A stretch of 64,000 nucleotides of DNA from Nocardioides sp. 503. GTDB lineage: Bacteria > Actinomycetota > Actinomycetes > Propionibacteriales > Nocardioidaceae. Positions 50,478 to 59,973 of the stretch are shown piece by piece. Position 1 is the stretch's first letter; the number at the start of each line of letters is the position of its first letter. The stretch covers positions 186,001-250,000 of the forward strand of contig NZ_SPUI01000003.1 of the NCBI RefSeq assembly GCF_004522095.1. The letters run 5' to 3'. Made by a program: the position numbers and the translations under genes. The notes beneath the pieces are model-generated. The model was not told the origin of the DNA. It ran no database searches and was given only the letters and a program-made list of their open reading frames with translations.

Positions 50478-52972
50478 CAGTTGCCTCCACTCGTGCGGTC
50501 CACGGTGCCGTCCATGCCGGTCGACTCGTCGAAGTGCGGTGCGGCGGCGCCGACCGTCTCGGCCTGCGCACCACCTCGCGCGTCGTTGATGGCCTTCCAC
50601 ACCCGCTCGGGCGTGCAGGGCATCCGGACGTCGGTGACGCCCAGGTGTCGCACGGCGTCCACGACGGCGTTGACGACCGCCGGGGTCGAGGCGATCGTGC
50701 CGGCCTCGCCGACTCCCTTGGTGCCGAGCGTGTTGGTCGTCGCGGGCGAGGTCGTGTGGTCGAGGTCGAAGCTGATCGTGTCGGCCGCCGTCGGCAGCAG
50801 GTAGTCGACGAACGAGCCCGTCACCAGCGTGCCGGAGTCGTCGTAGACCGCCTCCTCCCACAGGGCTTGCGCGATGCCCTGCACCAGCCCGCCGTGCAGC
50901 TGCCCGGAGACGATCAGCGGGTTGATGATGTTGCCGATGTCGTCGCAGGCGGCGTACTTGCGCATCGTCACCTCCCCGGTCTCGGTGTCCACCTCCATCG
51001 CGCAGAGGTGCGTGCCGTGGGGGTAGTTGAAGTTCACCGGGTCGAAGGTCGCGTCGGAGTCGAGCGACGGCTCGACGCCGTCGGGCAGGTTGTGCGCGGC
51101 GAACGTCGCCAGCGCGATCTCCGCCATCGCCAGCCCCTGGTCGGTGCCCTTGACCGAGAACCGTCCGGCGTTGAACTCGATGTCGTCGACCGAGGCCTCG
51201 AGCAGGTGCGCCGCAATCGGCTTGGCCTTCTCGATGACCTTGTCGGCGGCCTTGACGATCGCCTCCCCACCGACGACCAGCGAGCGCGAGCCGTAGGTGT
51301 CGAGACCCTTGTGGCTGACCATGGTGTCGCCGTGCAGCACCTCGACGTCCTCGAAGGCGACGCCGAGCCGGTCGGCCACGATCTGGCTGAACGCCGTCTC
51401 GTGGCCCTGACCGTGGGCGGACGCTCCGGTGAGCACCTCGACCTTGCCGGTGGGCAGCATCCGCACGCTCGCGTGCTCCCAGCCGCCGGCGCCGTAGTCG
51501 AGCGAGCCCAGGACCCGCGACGGCGCCAAGCCGCACATCTCCGTGAAGGTCGAGACGCCGATCCCGAGCTGGACCTGGTCCCCCGCGTCTCGGCGCCGCT
51601 TCTGCTCGGCCCGCAGCTCGTCGTACCCGAAGAGCTCCTTGGCGCGCGCGGTGGCGGCCTCGTAGTTGCCGGAGTCGTACTCCAGCCCGGCCACCGTCGT
51701 GAACGGGAACTCCTCGTGCTTGATCCAGTTCTTCTCGCGGACCTCGAACGGGTCGACGCCGAGCTCGGCGGCGAGCTCGTCCATGATCCGCTCGATGGCG
51801 TACGTCGCCTCCGGCCGTCCGGCGCCGCGGTAGGCGTCGGTCCAGGTCTTGTTGGTGAGGACCGTCTGACAGTTGAACTGGTAGGCCGGGAACTTGTAGA
51901 TCGCGTTGAACATGAACGCGCCGAGCACCGGCACGCCGCCGCCCACCAGCGACACGTGGGAGCCCAGGTCGGCCAGCAGCTCGACCTTGAAGCCGGTCAC
52001 CGTGCCGTCCTTCTCCGCCGAGAGCGTGAGCTTCTGCCACTGGTCGCGTCCGTGGTGGGCCGCCATCAGCGACTCCGAGCGGGTCTCGGTGTACTTCACC
52101 GGCTTGCCGACCTGGCGGGCCACCAGGAAGGTGATGAACTCCTCCGGCGTGGTCTGCAGCTTGCCGCCGAAGCCGCCGCCGACGTCCGGGGCGATGACGC
52201 GGATCTTGGACTCCGACACCCCGGTCACCGCGGCCAGCAGGAACTTCAGGATGTGCGGGATCTGGGTGGAGGACCACATCGTGATCTGCTCGCCGGTCGG
52301 GTCGACCACGGTCGACCGCGGCTCCATGAAGGCGGGGATCAGCCGCTGCTGGCGGTACTCGCGCTCGATCACGATGCCGTCCGTGCGCGCCTTGGCGATG
52401 GCCTGGTCGACGTTGCCGCCGGTGCCGGCCTCCTCGGAGTCGAACCTCCAGAACGCCGACTTGTTGGTGCCGAGCTCGGGGTGCGCGAGCACCTTGTCCT
52501 CCGCCGCCTCCTTGAGGTCGAGCGCGGCCGGCAGCTCGTCGTAGTCGATGTCGACGAGCTCTGCCGCGTCGCGGGCCTCGGCGGCGGAACGGGCCACGAT
52601 GACCGCCACGATCTCGCCCGCGAAGACGACACGGTCGACGGCGATCGGCGGGTGGTTGGGCGTGACCTGGTCGGGGGTGATCGGCCAGGCGTTGGGCAGG
52701 CCGCCCTGCTCGTCGGCGACGTCGGCGCCGGTGATGACGCGGACGACGTTGGGCGAGGCCTCGGCCGCCGACTTGTCGATGTTCGTGATCGTCGCGTGGG
52801 CGAACGGGCTGCGCACCATCGCGAGGTGCAGCATGCCGGGCAGCGTCAGGTTGTCGGTCCAGCGCGTGCGGCCGGTGATCAGCCGCTGGTCCTCCTTGCG
52901 GCGCCGGTCCTTGCCGATCTCGAGCGTCGAGTCGGGCGCGGTCTGGGTCATCTCGTCCTCGGTGAGGGTCAC
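50477..52972 (-). CDS. Molybdopterin-binding large subunit, form II CoxL-like
   Basis: An 831-residue molybdenum hydroxylase large subunit. The active-site loop reads AYRGAGR (about 380-386), which is form II; true CO dehydrogenase (form I) has AYxCSFR. Further features are VGGGFGGK and the catalytic Glu in [10 protein letters not shown]. The real substrate is therefore unlikely to be proved CO and could be an aldehyde or heterocycle. GTG 52972 is chosen with GGAGG 6 nt upstream; it overlaps the coxS stop (GTGA). ATG 52951 is the alternative. Confidence 0.94.
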   Translation of the reverse strand: MTLTEDEMTQTAPDSTLEIGKDRRRKEDQRLITGRTRWTDNLTLPGMLHLAMVRSPFAHATITNIDKSAAEASPNVVRVITGADVADEQGGLPNAWPITPDQVTPNHPPIAVDRVVFAGEIVAVIVARSAAEARDAAELVDIDYDELPAALDLKEAAEDKVLAHPELGTNKSAFWRFDSEEAGTGGNVDQAIAKARTDGIVIEREYRQQRLIPAFMEPRSTVVDPTGEQITMWSSTQIPHILKFLLAAVTGVSESKIRVIAPDVGGGFGGKLQTTPEEFITFLVARQVGKPVKYTETRSESLMAAHHGRDQWQKLTLSAEKDGTVTGFKVELLADLGSHVSLVGGGVPVLGAFMFNAIYKFPAYQFNCQTVLTNKTWTDAYRGAGRPEATYAIERIMDELAAELGVDPFEVREKNWIKHEEFPFTTVAGLEYDSGNYEAATARAKELFGYDELRAEQKRRRDAGDQVQLGIGVSTFTEMCGLAPSRVLGSLDYGAGGWEHASVRMLPTGKVEVLTGASAHGQGHETAFSQIVADRLGVAFEDVEVLHGDTMVSHKGLDTYGSRSLVVGGEAIVKAADKVIEKAKPIAAHLLEASVDDIEFNAGRFSVKGTDQGLAMAEIALATFAAHNLPDGVEPSLDSDATFDPVNFNYPHGTHLCAMEVDTETGEVTMRKYAACDDIGNIINPLIVSGQLHGGLVQGIAQALWEEAVYDDSGTLVTGSFVDYLLPTAADTISFDLDHTTSPATTNTLGTKGVGEAGTIASTPAVVNAVVDAVRHLGVTDVRMPCTPERVWKAINDARGGAQAETVGAAAPHFDESTGMDGTVDRTSGGN

Positions 52973-53439
52973 TGGGCACCTCCCTGCGCGGCCGCGTGCT
53001 GCACGGACTTCACGATGTTGTGGTAGCCGGTGCAGCGGCACAGGTTGCCCTCGAGGCCGACCCGGATCTCCTGCTCGGTGGGGTGCGGGTTCTCCTTGAG
53101 GAGGTCCACGCTCTGCATGATCATCCCTGGCGTGCAGAAGCCGCACTGGAGGCCGTGGCACTCCCGGAAGGACTTCTGGACCTGGTGCAGCTCACCGTCC
53201 TGGGCCAGGCCCTCGATGGTGGTCACCTCGGACCCGTCCGCCTGCACGGCGAGCACGTTGCACGACTTCACGCTCGTGCCGTCCAGGTGCACGGTGCACG
53301 CCCCGCAGTTGCTGGTGTCGCAGCCGATGACCGTCCCGGTCTTCCCGAGCTTCTCGCGCAGGTACTGCACCAGCAGCATCCGGGGTTCGACGTCGTCGGA
53401 GACCTTCGATCCGTCGACGGTCAGGTTGATCCGGGTCAT
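52969..53439 (-). CDS. [2Fe-2S] subunit of a molybdenum hydroxylase (CoxS-type)
   Basis: A 156-residue subunit. The plant-type [2Fe-2S] centre uses Cys40, 45, 48 and 60 ([10 protein letters not shown]...C), and the helical-bundle centre uses Cys99, 102, 134 and 136 (QCGFC...CRC). It carries electrons from the Mo site to FAD. It is the first gene of the S-L-M-G operon. A CRP-like palindrome lies 27-40 bp upstream. Confidence 0.96.
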   Translation of the reverse strand: MTRINLTVDGSKVSDDVEPRMLLVQYLREKLGKTGTVIGCDTSNCGACTVHLDGTSVKSCNVLAVQADGSEVTTIEGLAQDGELHQVQKSFRECHGLQCGFCTPGMIMQSVDLLKENPHPTEQEIRVGLEGNLCRCTGYHNIVKSVQHAAAQGGAQ

Positions 53440-53465
53440 GGACGACTCCCTCGAGCGTGGGTGTG

Positions 53466-53479
53466 GTGACCTGGGTCAC
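53466..53479. promoter_or_regulatory. CRP/GlxR-like palindrome upstream of coxS
   Basis: GTGAC-CTGG-GTCAC, equal to GTGA-N6-TCAC. A minus-strand TAGCGT (53483-53478) overlaps its edge and may be the -10. An almost identical site lies in front of the regulator gene (54900-54913). Confidence 0.6.
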
Positions 53480-53619
53480 GCTAGGGACGCTCGGTTGGCG
53501 GAAGGTAGGTCCGTGGTCGCGGGCCCGGCGGGCGTGAGGTTCTGGGCCTTTACCGGCGCTTCTGGGGCAGAGTTCTGGCCCGGAGGCGCCGGGTTTTCAG
53601 CATCTGCTGAAAACCCTGC

Positions 53620-54855
53620 TCAGCGCGCAGCGACCGCCAGCCGGCCCTTGAGCAGCGGGACGGCGGGGTGGGTGGTGCCGGCCAGGCGGGCGAGGCAGAC
53701 CTCGATCACCTGGCTGTCGTACGGCGCCAGCTCGCTGTAGCGGACCACGGCGTCGGGGACCGGGTCGACGAGCAGCGCCTCGCGGACCGCGACCGCGACG
53801 TACTCGGCGAGGTCGCCGAGCGCGGGCGAGTTGGTGCCGGGGAGCAGGTCGCCGCCGTAGGCGTCGACGGCCGCGGCGACGTGGCCACCGCGGAGCAGGG
53901 CGAGGACGTGCTCGACGTCGGTGGCGACCGGCATCAGCAGCCGGTAGGGGCGCGAGGAGAGCTGGCCGCCGAGGGCGGCCCGCAGGTGGGAGACCTCAGC
54001 CTTGAGCGTGGAGAAGGTGACGGCCTGGTCGCCGTAGACCAGGGCGTGCAGCTGCTCGAGCGAGAGGCCCTCGGGGTGGAGGGCGAGCAGGGCGAGGACC
54101 TCGGTCTGGCGGCGGTTGAGCAGCAGCCGCTGGCCGTCGAGGCGCACCTCTGCGGTGCCGAGCAGGGTCATCACCAGGCCCGGGTCCTGGGTGAGGTCGT
54201 CGGCCAGCGCGGAGGGGTGCTGCGACGACTTCGGCAGCGCCGACTCGATCAGGCGCGCCATCACGCGGGCAGTGGCGAGGCCGATGGGGTGGGTGCGGTC
54301 CCAGGTGGTCGACAGGTCCAGGACGCCGAGCTGCAGACCGGTGGCCGGGTCGACGACCGGCGCGGCCCAGCACACCCAGTTGTGGACGATCGAGGCGTAG
54401 TGCTCGGCGCTGAACACCATCGACGGCTCGCCCAGCCGGTTGGCGAGGTCGAGGGCGTTGGTCCCCATCGACTGGTCGTCCCAGCGCCCGCCGGCCACGA
54501 AGTTGACGGTCTCGGCCTTGCGGCGCATCACCCGACCGCCGTAGGTCCACAGGATGCGGGTCTCGGCGTCGGTGACGGCGAGCACGAGGTCGCCGTCCTC
54601 GGCCGTGCGGCGCAGCTCGGCCTCGACGTTCTCGACCGCCGCCTGCAGCGGCGAGTCCTTCCAGATCGAAGCCGTCTCGTCCTCGTCGGCGAGCGGCGCC
54701 TCGGTGACGTCGGGCGTGATCGCGGCCGTGGAGCGGGTCCAGCTGGTCAGGATCTCGGGCCGTACGACGGGCTCGGCCAGGTCGCCGCTCTCGACGAACG
54801 TGGTCCAGGCGCGCATCGCCTCACGCTTGCGGTCGCGCAGGTCACCGCGGCCCAT
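53620..54855 (-). CDS. GAF-domain transcriptional regulator
   Basis: A 411-residue regulator. The N-terminal RPEILTSWTRST and a GAF-type sensor domain (~70-215, with DDQSMGTNALDLANRLGEPSMVF and HNWVCWAAPVVDPATG) resemble the sensory half of AcoR-like activators, but the sigma-54 AAA domain is absent. The C-terminal part shows a winged-helix-like segment, LLLNRRQTEVLALLALHPEGLSLEQLH, with a VSHLRAALGG recognition region, then a helical tail. It probably controls the hydroxylase genes next to it. The promoter region holds a CRP-like site. Confidence 0.85.
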   Translation of the reverse strand: MGRGDLRDRKREAMRAWTTFVESGDLAEPVVRPEILTSWTRSTAAITPDVTEAPLADEDETASIWKDSPLQAAVENVEAELRRTAEDGDLVLAVTDAETRILWTYGGRVMRRKAETVNFVAGGRWDDQSMGTNALDLANRLGEPSMVFSAEHYASIVHNWVCWAAPVVDPATGLQLGVLDLSTTWDRTHPIGLATARVMARLIESALPKSSQHPSALADDLTQDPGLVMTLLGTAEVRLDGQRLLLNRRQTEVLALLALHPEGLSLEQLHALVYGDQAVTFSTLKAEVSHLRAALGGQLSSRPYRLLMPVATDVEHVLALLRGGHVAAAVDAYGGDLLPGTNSPALGDLAEYVAVAVREALLVDPVPDAVVRYSELAPYDSQVIEVCLARLAGTTHPAVPLLKGRLAVAAR

Positions 54856-54899
54856 GGCTACCCCCGTTCCTGGTGTGGCGCCAACGTAGCACCGGCGCG

Positions 54900-54913
54900 G
54901 TGACGTGGGTCAC
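54900..54913. promoter_or_regulatory. CRP/GlxR-like palindrome upstream of the GAF regulator
   Basis: GTGAC-GTGG-GTCAC, next to TCACACA. A minus-strand TACGTT (54888-54883) is the likely -10, so this site would cover the -35 region. Confidence 0.6.
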
Positions 54914-54937
54914 ACACGCATCAGCGCCCTCGCACGG

Positions 54938-55993
54938 TCAGCGCAGGCGGCGGCGCAGGAACTGGATCGTGCGGTCCATCGAGCGCTGCCAGTCGAAGGT
55001 GAACGCGTGCGCCTCGCCCTCGTAGACCTCGAGCCGGCTGTCCACGCCGGCTCGCCGCATCGCGTTCTGCGTGTCGAGGGCCCAGGGGAACGGGCACACC
55101 TCGTCGGTGTCGGCGTGGTGCGCCAGGACCGGTTCGGTGATGCGGTCGAAGTAGCGCCGGGCGGAGAGTCCGGCGTAGACCTCGGGCGACCCCTCAGGGC
55201 TGCCGAGCTCGTCGTAGAGGGCCGCGACCTCGTCGGGGCGCTCGGGCTCGGCGAAGTGGCGCACGTTGTCGAGGTAGCGCGAGGACACCGAGGCGTAGAT
55301 GACGGCGGCGTCGACGAGCCCGGGCGCGACGACGAGCGCGTTCATGGTGACGCCGCCGCCCATCGAGCGCCCCAGCATCGCCATCCGGTCCTCGTCGACG
55401 TACGGCTCGCGCTCCAGCGCCAGCACGGCGTGGATCGCGTCGCGCGTGTAGCCCAGCCGCGTCTCGCGCGACAGCGGGCTGGCGGGGTCGGAGCCGGCGT
55501 GGCCGCGGTAGTCGGTGTGCAGCACCGCGAACCCGGCATCGGCCAGGGCGACCTGCTCGCGGGCGAGGCCCTGACCGCTGGTGTAGACCGACGGCTCGAT
55601 GTAGCCGTGGTTGAGGACGATCCCGGGGAACGGTCCGCGACCGCGCGGGCGCAGCAGGATGCCGGACACGGTCACGTCGCCGCTGCGGTAGGTGACCTCG
55701 TTGCGGGTGTAGCGGTCGGTCTCCTCGATGACGTCGCCGTAGCGGACCCGGCTCGGCCGGAACTCCTCGCGCATCAGGCCGGGTAGCGAGCGGGGGCCGG
55801 TGACCGGCGGCAGGGTGTCCTCCGGCGCCGGTGGCACGGAGGGGGCCGAGGTGCTCGGCGGCGACGGGGTGGCGGACGGGCTCGTGCTCGGCGACTCCTC
55901 GGACGGTTGGAGCCCGCGCTCCTCGGTGTCGGTGCTGCACGCGGCAAGCGGCAGCAGCAGGACCAGGGCGAGCCAACCGGCCGAGCGCCTCAT
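54938..55993 (-). CDS. Alpha/beta-hydrolase lipoprotein
   Basis: A 351-residue lipoprotein. The signal peptide ends with the lipobox LAAC; a Ser/Pro/Thr linker follows; then a prolyl-oligopeptidase-like hydrolase with the nucleophile elbow GRSMGGG, an oxyanion HG in LNHGY, an Asp in HHADTDEV and a late His in EGEAHAF. It acts outside the membrane on an ester or peptide. Its ATG overlaps the XdhC stop (ATGA), the last of four coupled genes. Confidence 0.9.
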   Translation of the reverse strand: MRRSAGWLALVLLLPLAACSTDTEERGLQPSEESPSTSPSATPSPPSTSAPSVPPAPEDTLPPVTGPRSLPGLMREEFRPSRVRYGDVIEETDRYTRNEVTYRSGDVTVSGILLRPRGRGPFPGIVLNHGYIEPSVYTSGQGLAREQVALADAGFAVLHTDYRGHAGSDPASPLSRETRLGYTRDAIHAVLALEREPYVDEDRMAMLGRSMGGGVTMNALVVAPGLVDAAVIYASVSSRYLDNVRHFAEPERPDEVAALYDELGSPEGSPEVYAGLSARRYFDRITEPVLAHHADTDEVCPFPWALDTQNAMRRAGVDSRLEVYEGEAHAFTFDWQRSMDRTIQFLRRRLR

Positions 55994-57129
55994 GGCGCGT
56001 GGTCGATGTCGCGGTGGATGCGGCCGCCGGTGGCGGCCAGGCGCTCGCCGCTGCCACCCCAGCGGCCGGCGATGATCTCCGCGGCGATGCTGATCGCCGT
56101 CTCCTCGGGAGTGCGCGCGCCGAGGTCGAGGCCGATCGGGCTGGAGAGCCGCGCCAGCTCGACGTCGGTGAGGCCGACCTCCTGCAGGCGGGCGATCCGG
56201 TCGTCGTGGGTACGGCGCGAGCCCATGGCGCCGACGTAGGCGACCTCCGGCAGCCGCAGGGCGACCTCGAGGAGCGGCACGTCGAACTTGGGGTCGTGGG
56301 TGAGGACCGTGATCACGGTCCGCCCGTCGAGGCGGCCCGCCGCCTGCTCGGCCTGGAGGTAGCGGTGCGGCCAGTCGACGACCACCTCGTGGGCGTCGGG
56401 GAAGCGGCTGGTGGTGGCGAAGACGGGGCGGGCGTCGCAGACGGTGACCTGGTAGCCCAGGAAGCCGCCGACCCGCGCGACCGCGGCGGCGAAGTCGATG
56501 GCACCGAACACCAGCAGCCGCGGCTTGGGGGCGAAGGCCCAGACGAAGACCCGCATGCCCTCGCCGCGGCGCTCGCCGTCGGCGCCGTAGGTGAGGGTCG
56601 CGTTGGTGCCGGACGCGAGCAGCCCGAGGGCGTCGTCGTGCACCGCGTCGTCGGCGCGCGACGAGCCGAGGCCGCCGGTGCAGTCGGCCCGGTCGGCGCG
56701 CACGACCATCCGGCGCCCGATCCGCTCGGGGTCGGGGTGGTCGATGACCGTGGCCAGCGCGACCGGCGTGCCGGCCTCGATGTCGGCGGCGAGGTCGCCG
56801 AGGTCGGGGAAGGTCTCGCGCGAGACCTTCTCGACGAAGACGTCGAGGATGCCCCCGCACGTCAGGCCGACCGCGAAGGCATCGTCGTCGCTGACGCCGT
56901 AGCGCTCCAGGACGGGCTCGCCCGAGGTGACCACCGACTGGGCGAGGTCGTAGACCGCGCCCTCCACGCAGCCGCCGGAGACCGAGCCGACGGCCGCGCC
57001 GTCGCCCAGCACCAGCATCGAGGCGCCGGGCGGGCGGGGTGCGGAGCGGAACGTCGCCACGACGGTGCCGACGCCGACCTCCTCGCCGGCCTCCCAGCGC
57101 TTCATCAGGTCCTCGAGGACGTCACGCAC
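55990..57129 (-). CDS. xdhC: XdhC-family molybdenum-cofactor insertion protein
   Basis: A 379-residue XdhC/CoxI protein: an N-terminal XdhC/CoxI domain (GTVVATFRSAPRPPGASMLVLGDGAAVGSVSGGCVEG) and a C-terminal Rossmann domain (VFGAIDFAAAVARVGGFLGYQVTVCDARPVF) with YVGAMGSRRTHDDR. It binds Moco and delivers the sulfurated form to the hydroxylase. It begins inside the last codons of coxE (8-bp overlap). Confidence 0.94.
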   Translation of the reverse strand: MRDVLEDLMKRWEAGEEVGVGTVVATFRSAPRPPGASMLVLGDGAAVGSVSGGCVEGAVYDLAQSVVTSGEPVLERYGVSDDDAFAVGLTCGGILDVFVEKVSRETFPDLGDLAADIEAGTPVALATVIDHPDPERIGRRMVVRADRADCTGGLGSSRADDAVHDDALGLLASGTNATLTYGADGERRGEGMRVFVWAFAPKPRLLVFGAIDFAAAVARVGGFLGYQVTVCDARPVFATTSRFPDAHEVVVDWPHRYLQAEQAAGRLDGRTVITVLTHDPKFDVPLLEVALRLPEVAYVGAMGSRRTHDDRIARLQEVGLTDVELARLSSPIGLDLGARTPEETAISIAAEIIAGRWGGSGERLAATGGRIHRDIDHAP

Positions 57130-58228
57130 GGGCCACCACCTCCAGGACCTCCGCGAACGTCGCCAGCGAGTGGCCGGCGACGAAGTCGTCCACGTGCGGC
57201 AGGACCGCGAGCACGCCCTGCTGCACGGGCTCGTAGCCCTCCTTGCCGCGGTGGGGGTTGACCCACACGACCCGGTGGGCGACCCGGCGCAGGCGCGCCA
57301 TCTGCGCCCCCAGCAGGGCGGCGTCGCCGCGCTCCCAGCCGTCGCTGAACACCACGACGACGGCGCCGCGGGCCATGCCGCGTCGGCCCCAGCGGTCGAG
57401 GAACACCTGCAGGGTCTCCCCCAGGCGGGTGCCGCCCGACCAGTCGGGGACGGCCTCGCCTGCGGCGACGAGCGCCCGCTCGGCGTCGCGGTTGTGCAGG
57501 GCGCGCGTGAGGTGGGTCAGGCGGGTGCCGACCGTGAACGTCTCCACGACGCCGGGCCCCTGCGAGATCCGGTGGGCGAGGCGCAGCAGCGCGTCGGCGT
57601 AGCCGTTCATCGAGCCGGACACGTCGACCAGGAGCACGACCCGCCGCGGCCGCACGGCCCGGCGCCGCCACTCGATCACCGCCGGCTCCCCGAGCCTGCG
57701 CAGGCTGGCCCGCAGCGTGCGGGAGGCGTCGACCTGGCCGCGGTGCCAGCCCCGGTGCCGCGCCGTACGGCGGACCGGTGCGCGCGGGCGCAGCGTGGCG
57801 AACATGGCGTCGAGGCGGTGCTTCTCGGCCGCCGAGAGGGTGGCCACGTCGCGCTGGCGCAGCACCTCGGCGGCGCTGGCGCGCGCGTGGACGGTCTCCT
57901 CGGCGGCCTCGCCGGAGCCGGAGGTCTCGTCGGCCGGCAGGTCGGAGAAGGACGGCACCGACGGCGAGGCGGGCCGCGGACGGGGCAGGCCGTCGCGGGC
58001 GTTGAACCACGCGGTGAAGACCTGGTCGTAGCGGACGAGGTCGTCCGGGGAGCCGCAGAGGGTGGCCCGCCCTGCTGTGTAGGTGGCGCGCTGGTCGTCG
58101 ACGCCGACGATCGAGACGGCCTCGACGAAGGTCTGGGCACGGTCCTGGGTGACCGGGACCCCGGCCGCGCGCAGCGCGCGGGTGAACCCGACGAGCACCT
58201 CGTCGACCTCGTGGCGGACCGGGCTCAT
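57122..58228 (-). CDS. CoxE-type vWA protein
   Basis: A 368-residue protein. A helical N-terminal region (~1-170) is followed by a vWA domain with intact metal site DVSGSM and SGGTRLG. In CO dehydrogenase systems CoxD and CoxE (AAA plus vWA) work on the metal centre of the large subunit. It lies between coxD and xdhC, with ATGA overlap on the coxD side. Confidence 0.92.
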   Translation of the reverse strand: MSPVRHEVDEVLVGFTRALRAAGVPVTQDRAQTFVEAVSIVGVDDQRATYTAGRATLCGSPDDLVRYDQVFTAWFNARDGLPRPRPASPSVPSFSDLPADETSGSGEAAEETVHARASAAEVLRQRDVATLSAAEKHRLDAMFATLRPRAPVRRTARHRGWHRGQVDASRTLRASLRRLGEPAVIEWRRRAVRPRRVVLLVDVSGSMNGYADALLRLAHRISQGPGVVETFTVGTRLTHLTRALHNRDAERALVAAGEAVPDWSGGTRLGETLQVFLDRWGRRGMARGAVVVVFSDGWERGDAALLGAQMARLRRVAHRVVWVNPHRGKEGYEPVQQGVLAVLPHVDDFVAGHSLATFAEVLEVVARA

Positions 58229-59097
58229 GCGCGCAGCATCTGGTCGAGCGCCTGGCGGACCCGCTCGGTGTCCTCGCGGTACTTCACCAGCGCTCCGAGC
58301 GTGCGCGCGGCCGACGCCAGGTCCAGCTCCACGGTGCCGAGGTGGTGCAGCGCCCGCGCCCAGTCGAGCGTCTCCGCCACGCCCGGCGGCTTCTCCAGGT
58401 CGTGGCGGTCGCGCAGCTGCTGCACGACGGTGGCGACCTGGCGGGCCAGCAGCGCGGGCACCTCGGGGGCGCGGGAGCGCAGGATCTCGACCTCGCGCTC
58501 GAGACCGGGGTGGTCGATCCAGTGGTAGAGGCAGCGCCGCTTGAGGGCGTCGTGCAGCTCGCGGGTGCGGTTGGAGGTGAGCACCACGATGGGCGGAGTG
58601 GCGGCCTTGACGGTGCCGAGCTCGGGGATGCTCACCTGGTAGGTGGACAGCACCTCCAGCAGGAACGCCTCGAACTCGTCGTCGGCACGGTCCACCTCGT
58701 CGACCAGCAGCACGGCCGGGCTCTGCTGCAGCGCGGCGAGCACCGGGCGCGCGAGCAGGAAGCGCTCGTCGTAGAGGCTCTTCTCGGCCTCCTCGACGTC
58801 GGCGCCGCCGGCGGCCTCGAGGGCGCGCAGGTGCAGGATCTGGCGCGGGAAGTCCCAGTCGTAGAGCGCCTGGGTGGCGTCGATGCCCTCGTAGCACTGG
58901 AGGCGGACGAGCGGCAGCCCGAGGCTCTCGGCGATCGCCTCGGCGAGCGCGGTCTTGCCCGTGCCGGGCTCGCCCTCGAGCAGCAGCGGGCGCTCCATGC
59001 GCAGCGCCAGGAACGCGACCGTCGCCAGGGAGTCGTCGCAGAGATAGCCGGTCTCGCCGAGCTGCGCGGCGAGGGCGTGGGCGGACGCGGACTCCAT
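58225..59097 (-). CDS. CoxD-type MoxR AAA ATPase
   Basis: A 290-residue MoxR-family ATPase: Walker A EGEPGTGKTALAEA, Walker B VLLVDEVDRADDEFEAFLLE, sensor SNRTRELHDALKRRCLYHWIDHP. In CoxD it partially unfolds the large subunit so that the Mo-Cu or Mo centre can be finished. TAGATT lies 6 nt before the ATG, so the accessory operon coxD-coxE-xdhC-hydrolase starts here. Confidence 0.94.
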   Translation of the reverse strand: MESASAHALAAQLGETGYLCDDSLATVAFLALRMERPLLLEGEPGTGKTALAEAIAESLGLPLVRLQCYEGIDATQALYDWDFPRQILHLRALEAAGGADVEEAEKSLYDERFLLARPVLAALQQSPAVLLVDEVDRADDEFEAFLLEVLSTYQVSIPELGTVKAATPPIVVLTSNRTRELHDALKRRCLYHWIDHPGLEREVEILRSRAPEVPALLARQVATVVQQLRDRHDLEKPPGVAETLDWARALHHLGTVELDLASAARTLGALVKYREDTERVRQALDQMLRA

Positions 59098-59170
59098 GAC
59101 CCGAATCTAGCCGGGGAGGCGTTGGCCGCGGGTTGGCGTGGCCTCAGGACCGGGACGGCAGACTGGAGGC

Positions 59171-59425
59171 ATGGGCGAGGAGACCGACGCGCGGCTGGAG
59201 GCCACGATCCTCGACCTGCTGTCGCGTCGTGCGCCGGGCGCGACGATCTGCCCCTCCGACGCCGCCCGCGCCGTCGGGCCGGAGGACGGCTGGCGCGACC
59301 TGATGGAGCCGACCAGGCGCGCCGCCCAGCGGCTCGTGGACGCCGGCGAGGTCGACGTCACCCAGGGCGGCGAGGTCGTGGACCTGGCGACGGCCCGTGG
59401 GCCGGTGCGGATCCGGCGGCGCTAG
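59171..59425 (+). CDS. DUF3253 protein
   Basis: An 84-residue winged-helix-like protein of the DUF3253 family: LEATILDLLSRRAPGATICPSDAARAVGP and the final VDLATARGPVRIRRR. The function is unknown. CAGACT lies 6 nt before the ATG. It overlaps the MobA-like gene by 4 bases at the stop codons. Confidence 0.85.
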   Translation: MGEETDARLEATILDLLSRRAPGATICPSDAARAVGPEDGWRDLMEPTRRAAQRLVDAGEVDVTQGGEVVDLATARGPVRIRRR

Positions 59426-59973
59426 CGCGAGTCGACGTCGCGGCCCGTGGCGAGGTCGCCGCACTCGACGGCCCGGGCGCCCGCCGAGGCGAGGTAGTCG
59501 CGGGCGCCGTGGTCGCCGGCCGCGGACTCGCGCACGGCCGGCCAGTGGGCCCGCCCGAGGAGGACGGGGTGGCCCGGCCTGCCGTCGTAGGACGCGCGGG
59601 CGAGGTCGCCCGGCCCCGCGCCGGCGGCGACCACACGCCGTACGACCTCGGGGGTGACGTCGGGCAGGTCGACGAGCAGCACCACGGCGGCGTCGGCGTC
59701 GGCGGGGAGCGCAGCGAGCCCGGCGCGCAGCGAGGCCGACATCCCCTCGGCCCAGTCGGCGGCGATCGCGACGTCGACGCCCAGACCGTCGAGCAGCCGC
59801 ATCGCCTCGTCGGCCGCGGCGCCGAGCACGACCGTCACGTCGTCGCAGCCGCCGTCGCGCAGCACCTGCACGCCGCGGGCCAGCCAGGACTCCTCGCCGT
59901 CGTGGACCAGCGCCTTGGGCATCCCCATGCGGCTGCCGGCGCCGGCCGCGAGCAGCAGGCCGGCGGTGCTCAC
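59422..59973 (-). CDS. MobA/MocA-like nucleotidyltransferase
   Basis: A 183-residue NTP-transferase: LLLAAGAGSRMGMPKALV (nucleotide loop) and VVLLVDLPDVTPEVVRRV. It most resembles the MocA group that adds CMP to molybdopterin, which suits the neighbouring hydroxylase; a MobA-type GMP transfer is possible. The GTG overlaps the end of the anti-sigma-like gene (GTGA), so it is coupled to the sigma factor operon. Confidence 0.85.
   Translation of the reverse strand: MSTAGLLLAAGAGSRMGMPKALVHDGEESWLARGVQVLRDGGCDDVTVVLGAAADEAMRLLDGLGVDVAIAADWAEGMSASLRAGLAALPADADAAVVLLVDLPDVTPEVVRRVVAAGAGPGDLARASYDGRPGHPVLLGRAHWPAVRESAAGDHGARDYLASAGARAVECGDLATGRDVDSR

Noticed and set aside
50477-53439. Genuine aerobic CO dehydrogenase
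   Set aside because: The active-site loop is AYRGAGR, the form II sequence, not the form I AYxCSFR needed for the Cu-Mo CO-oxidising centre.
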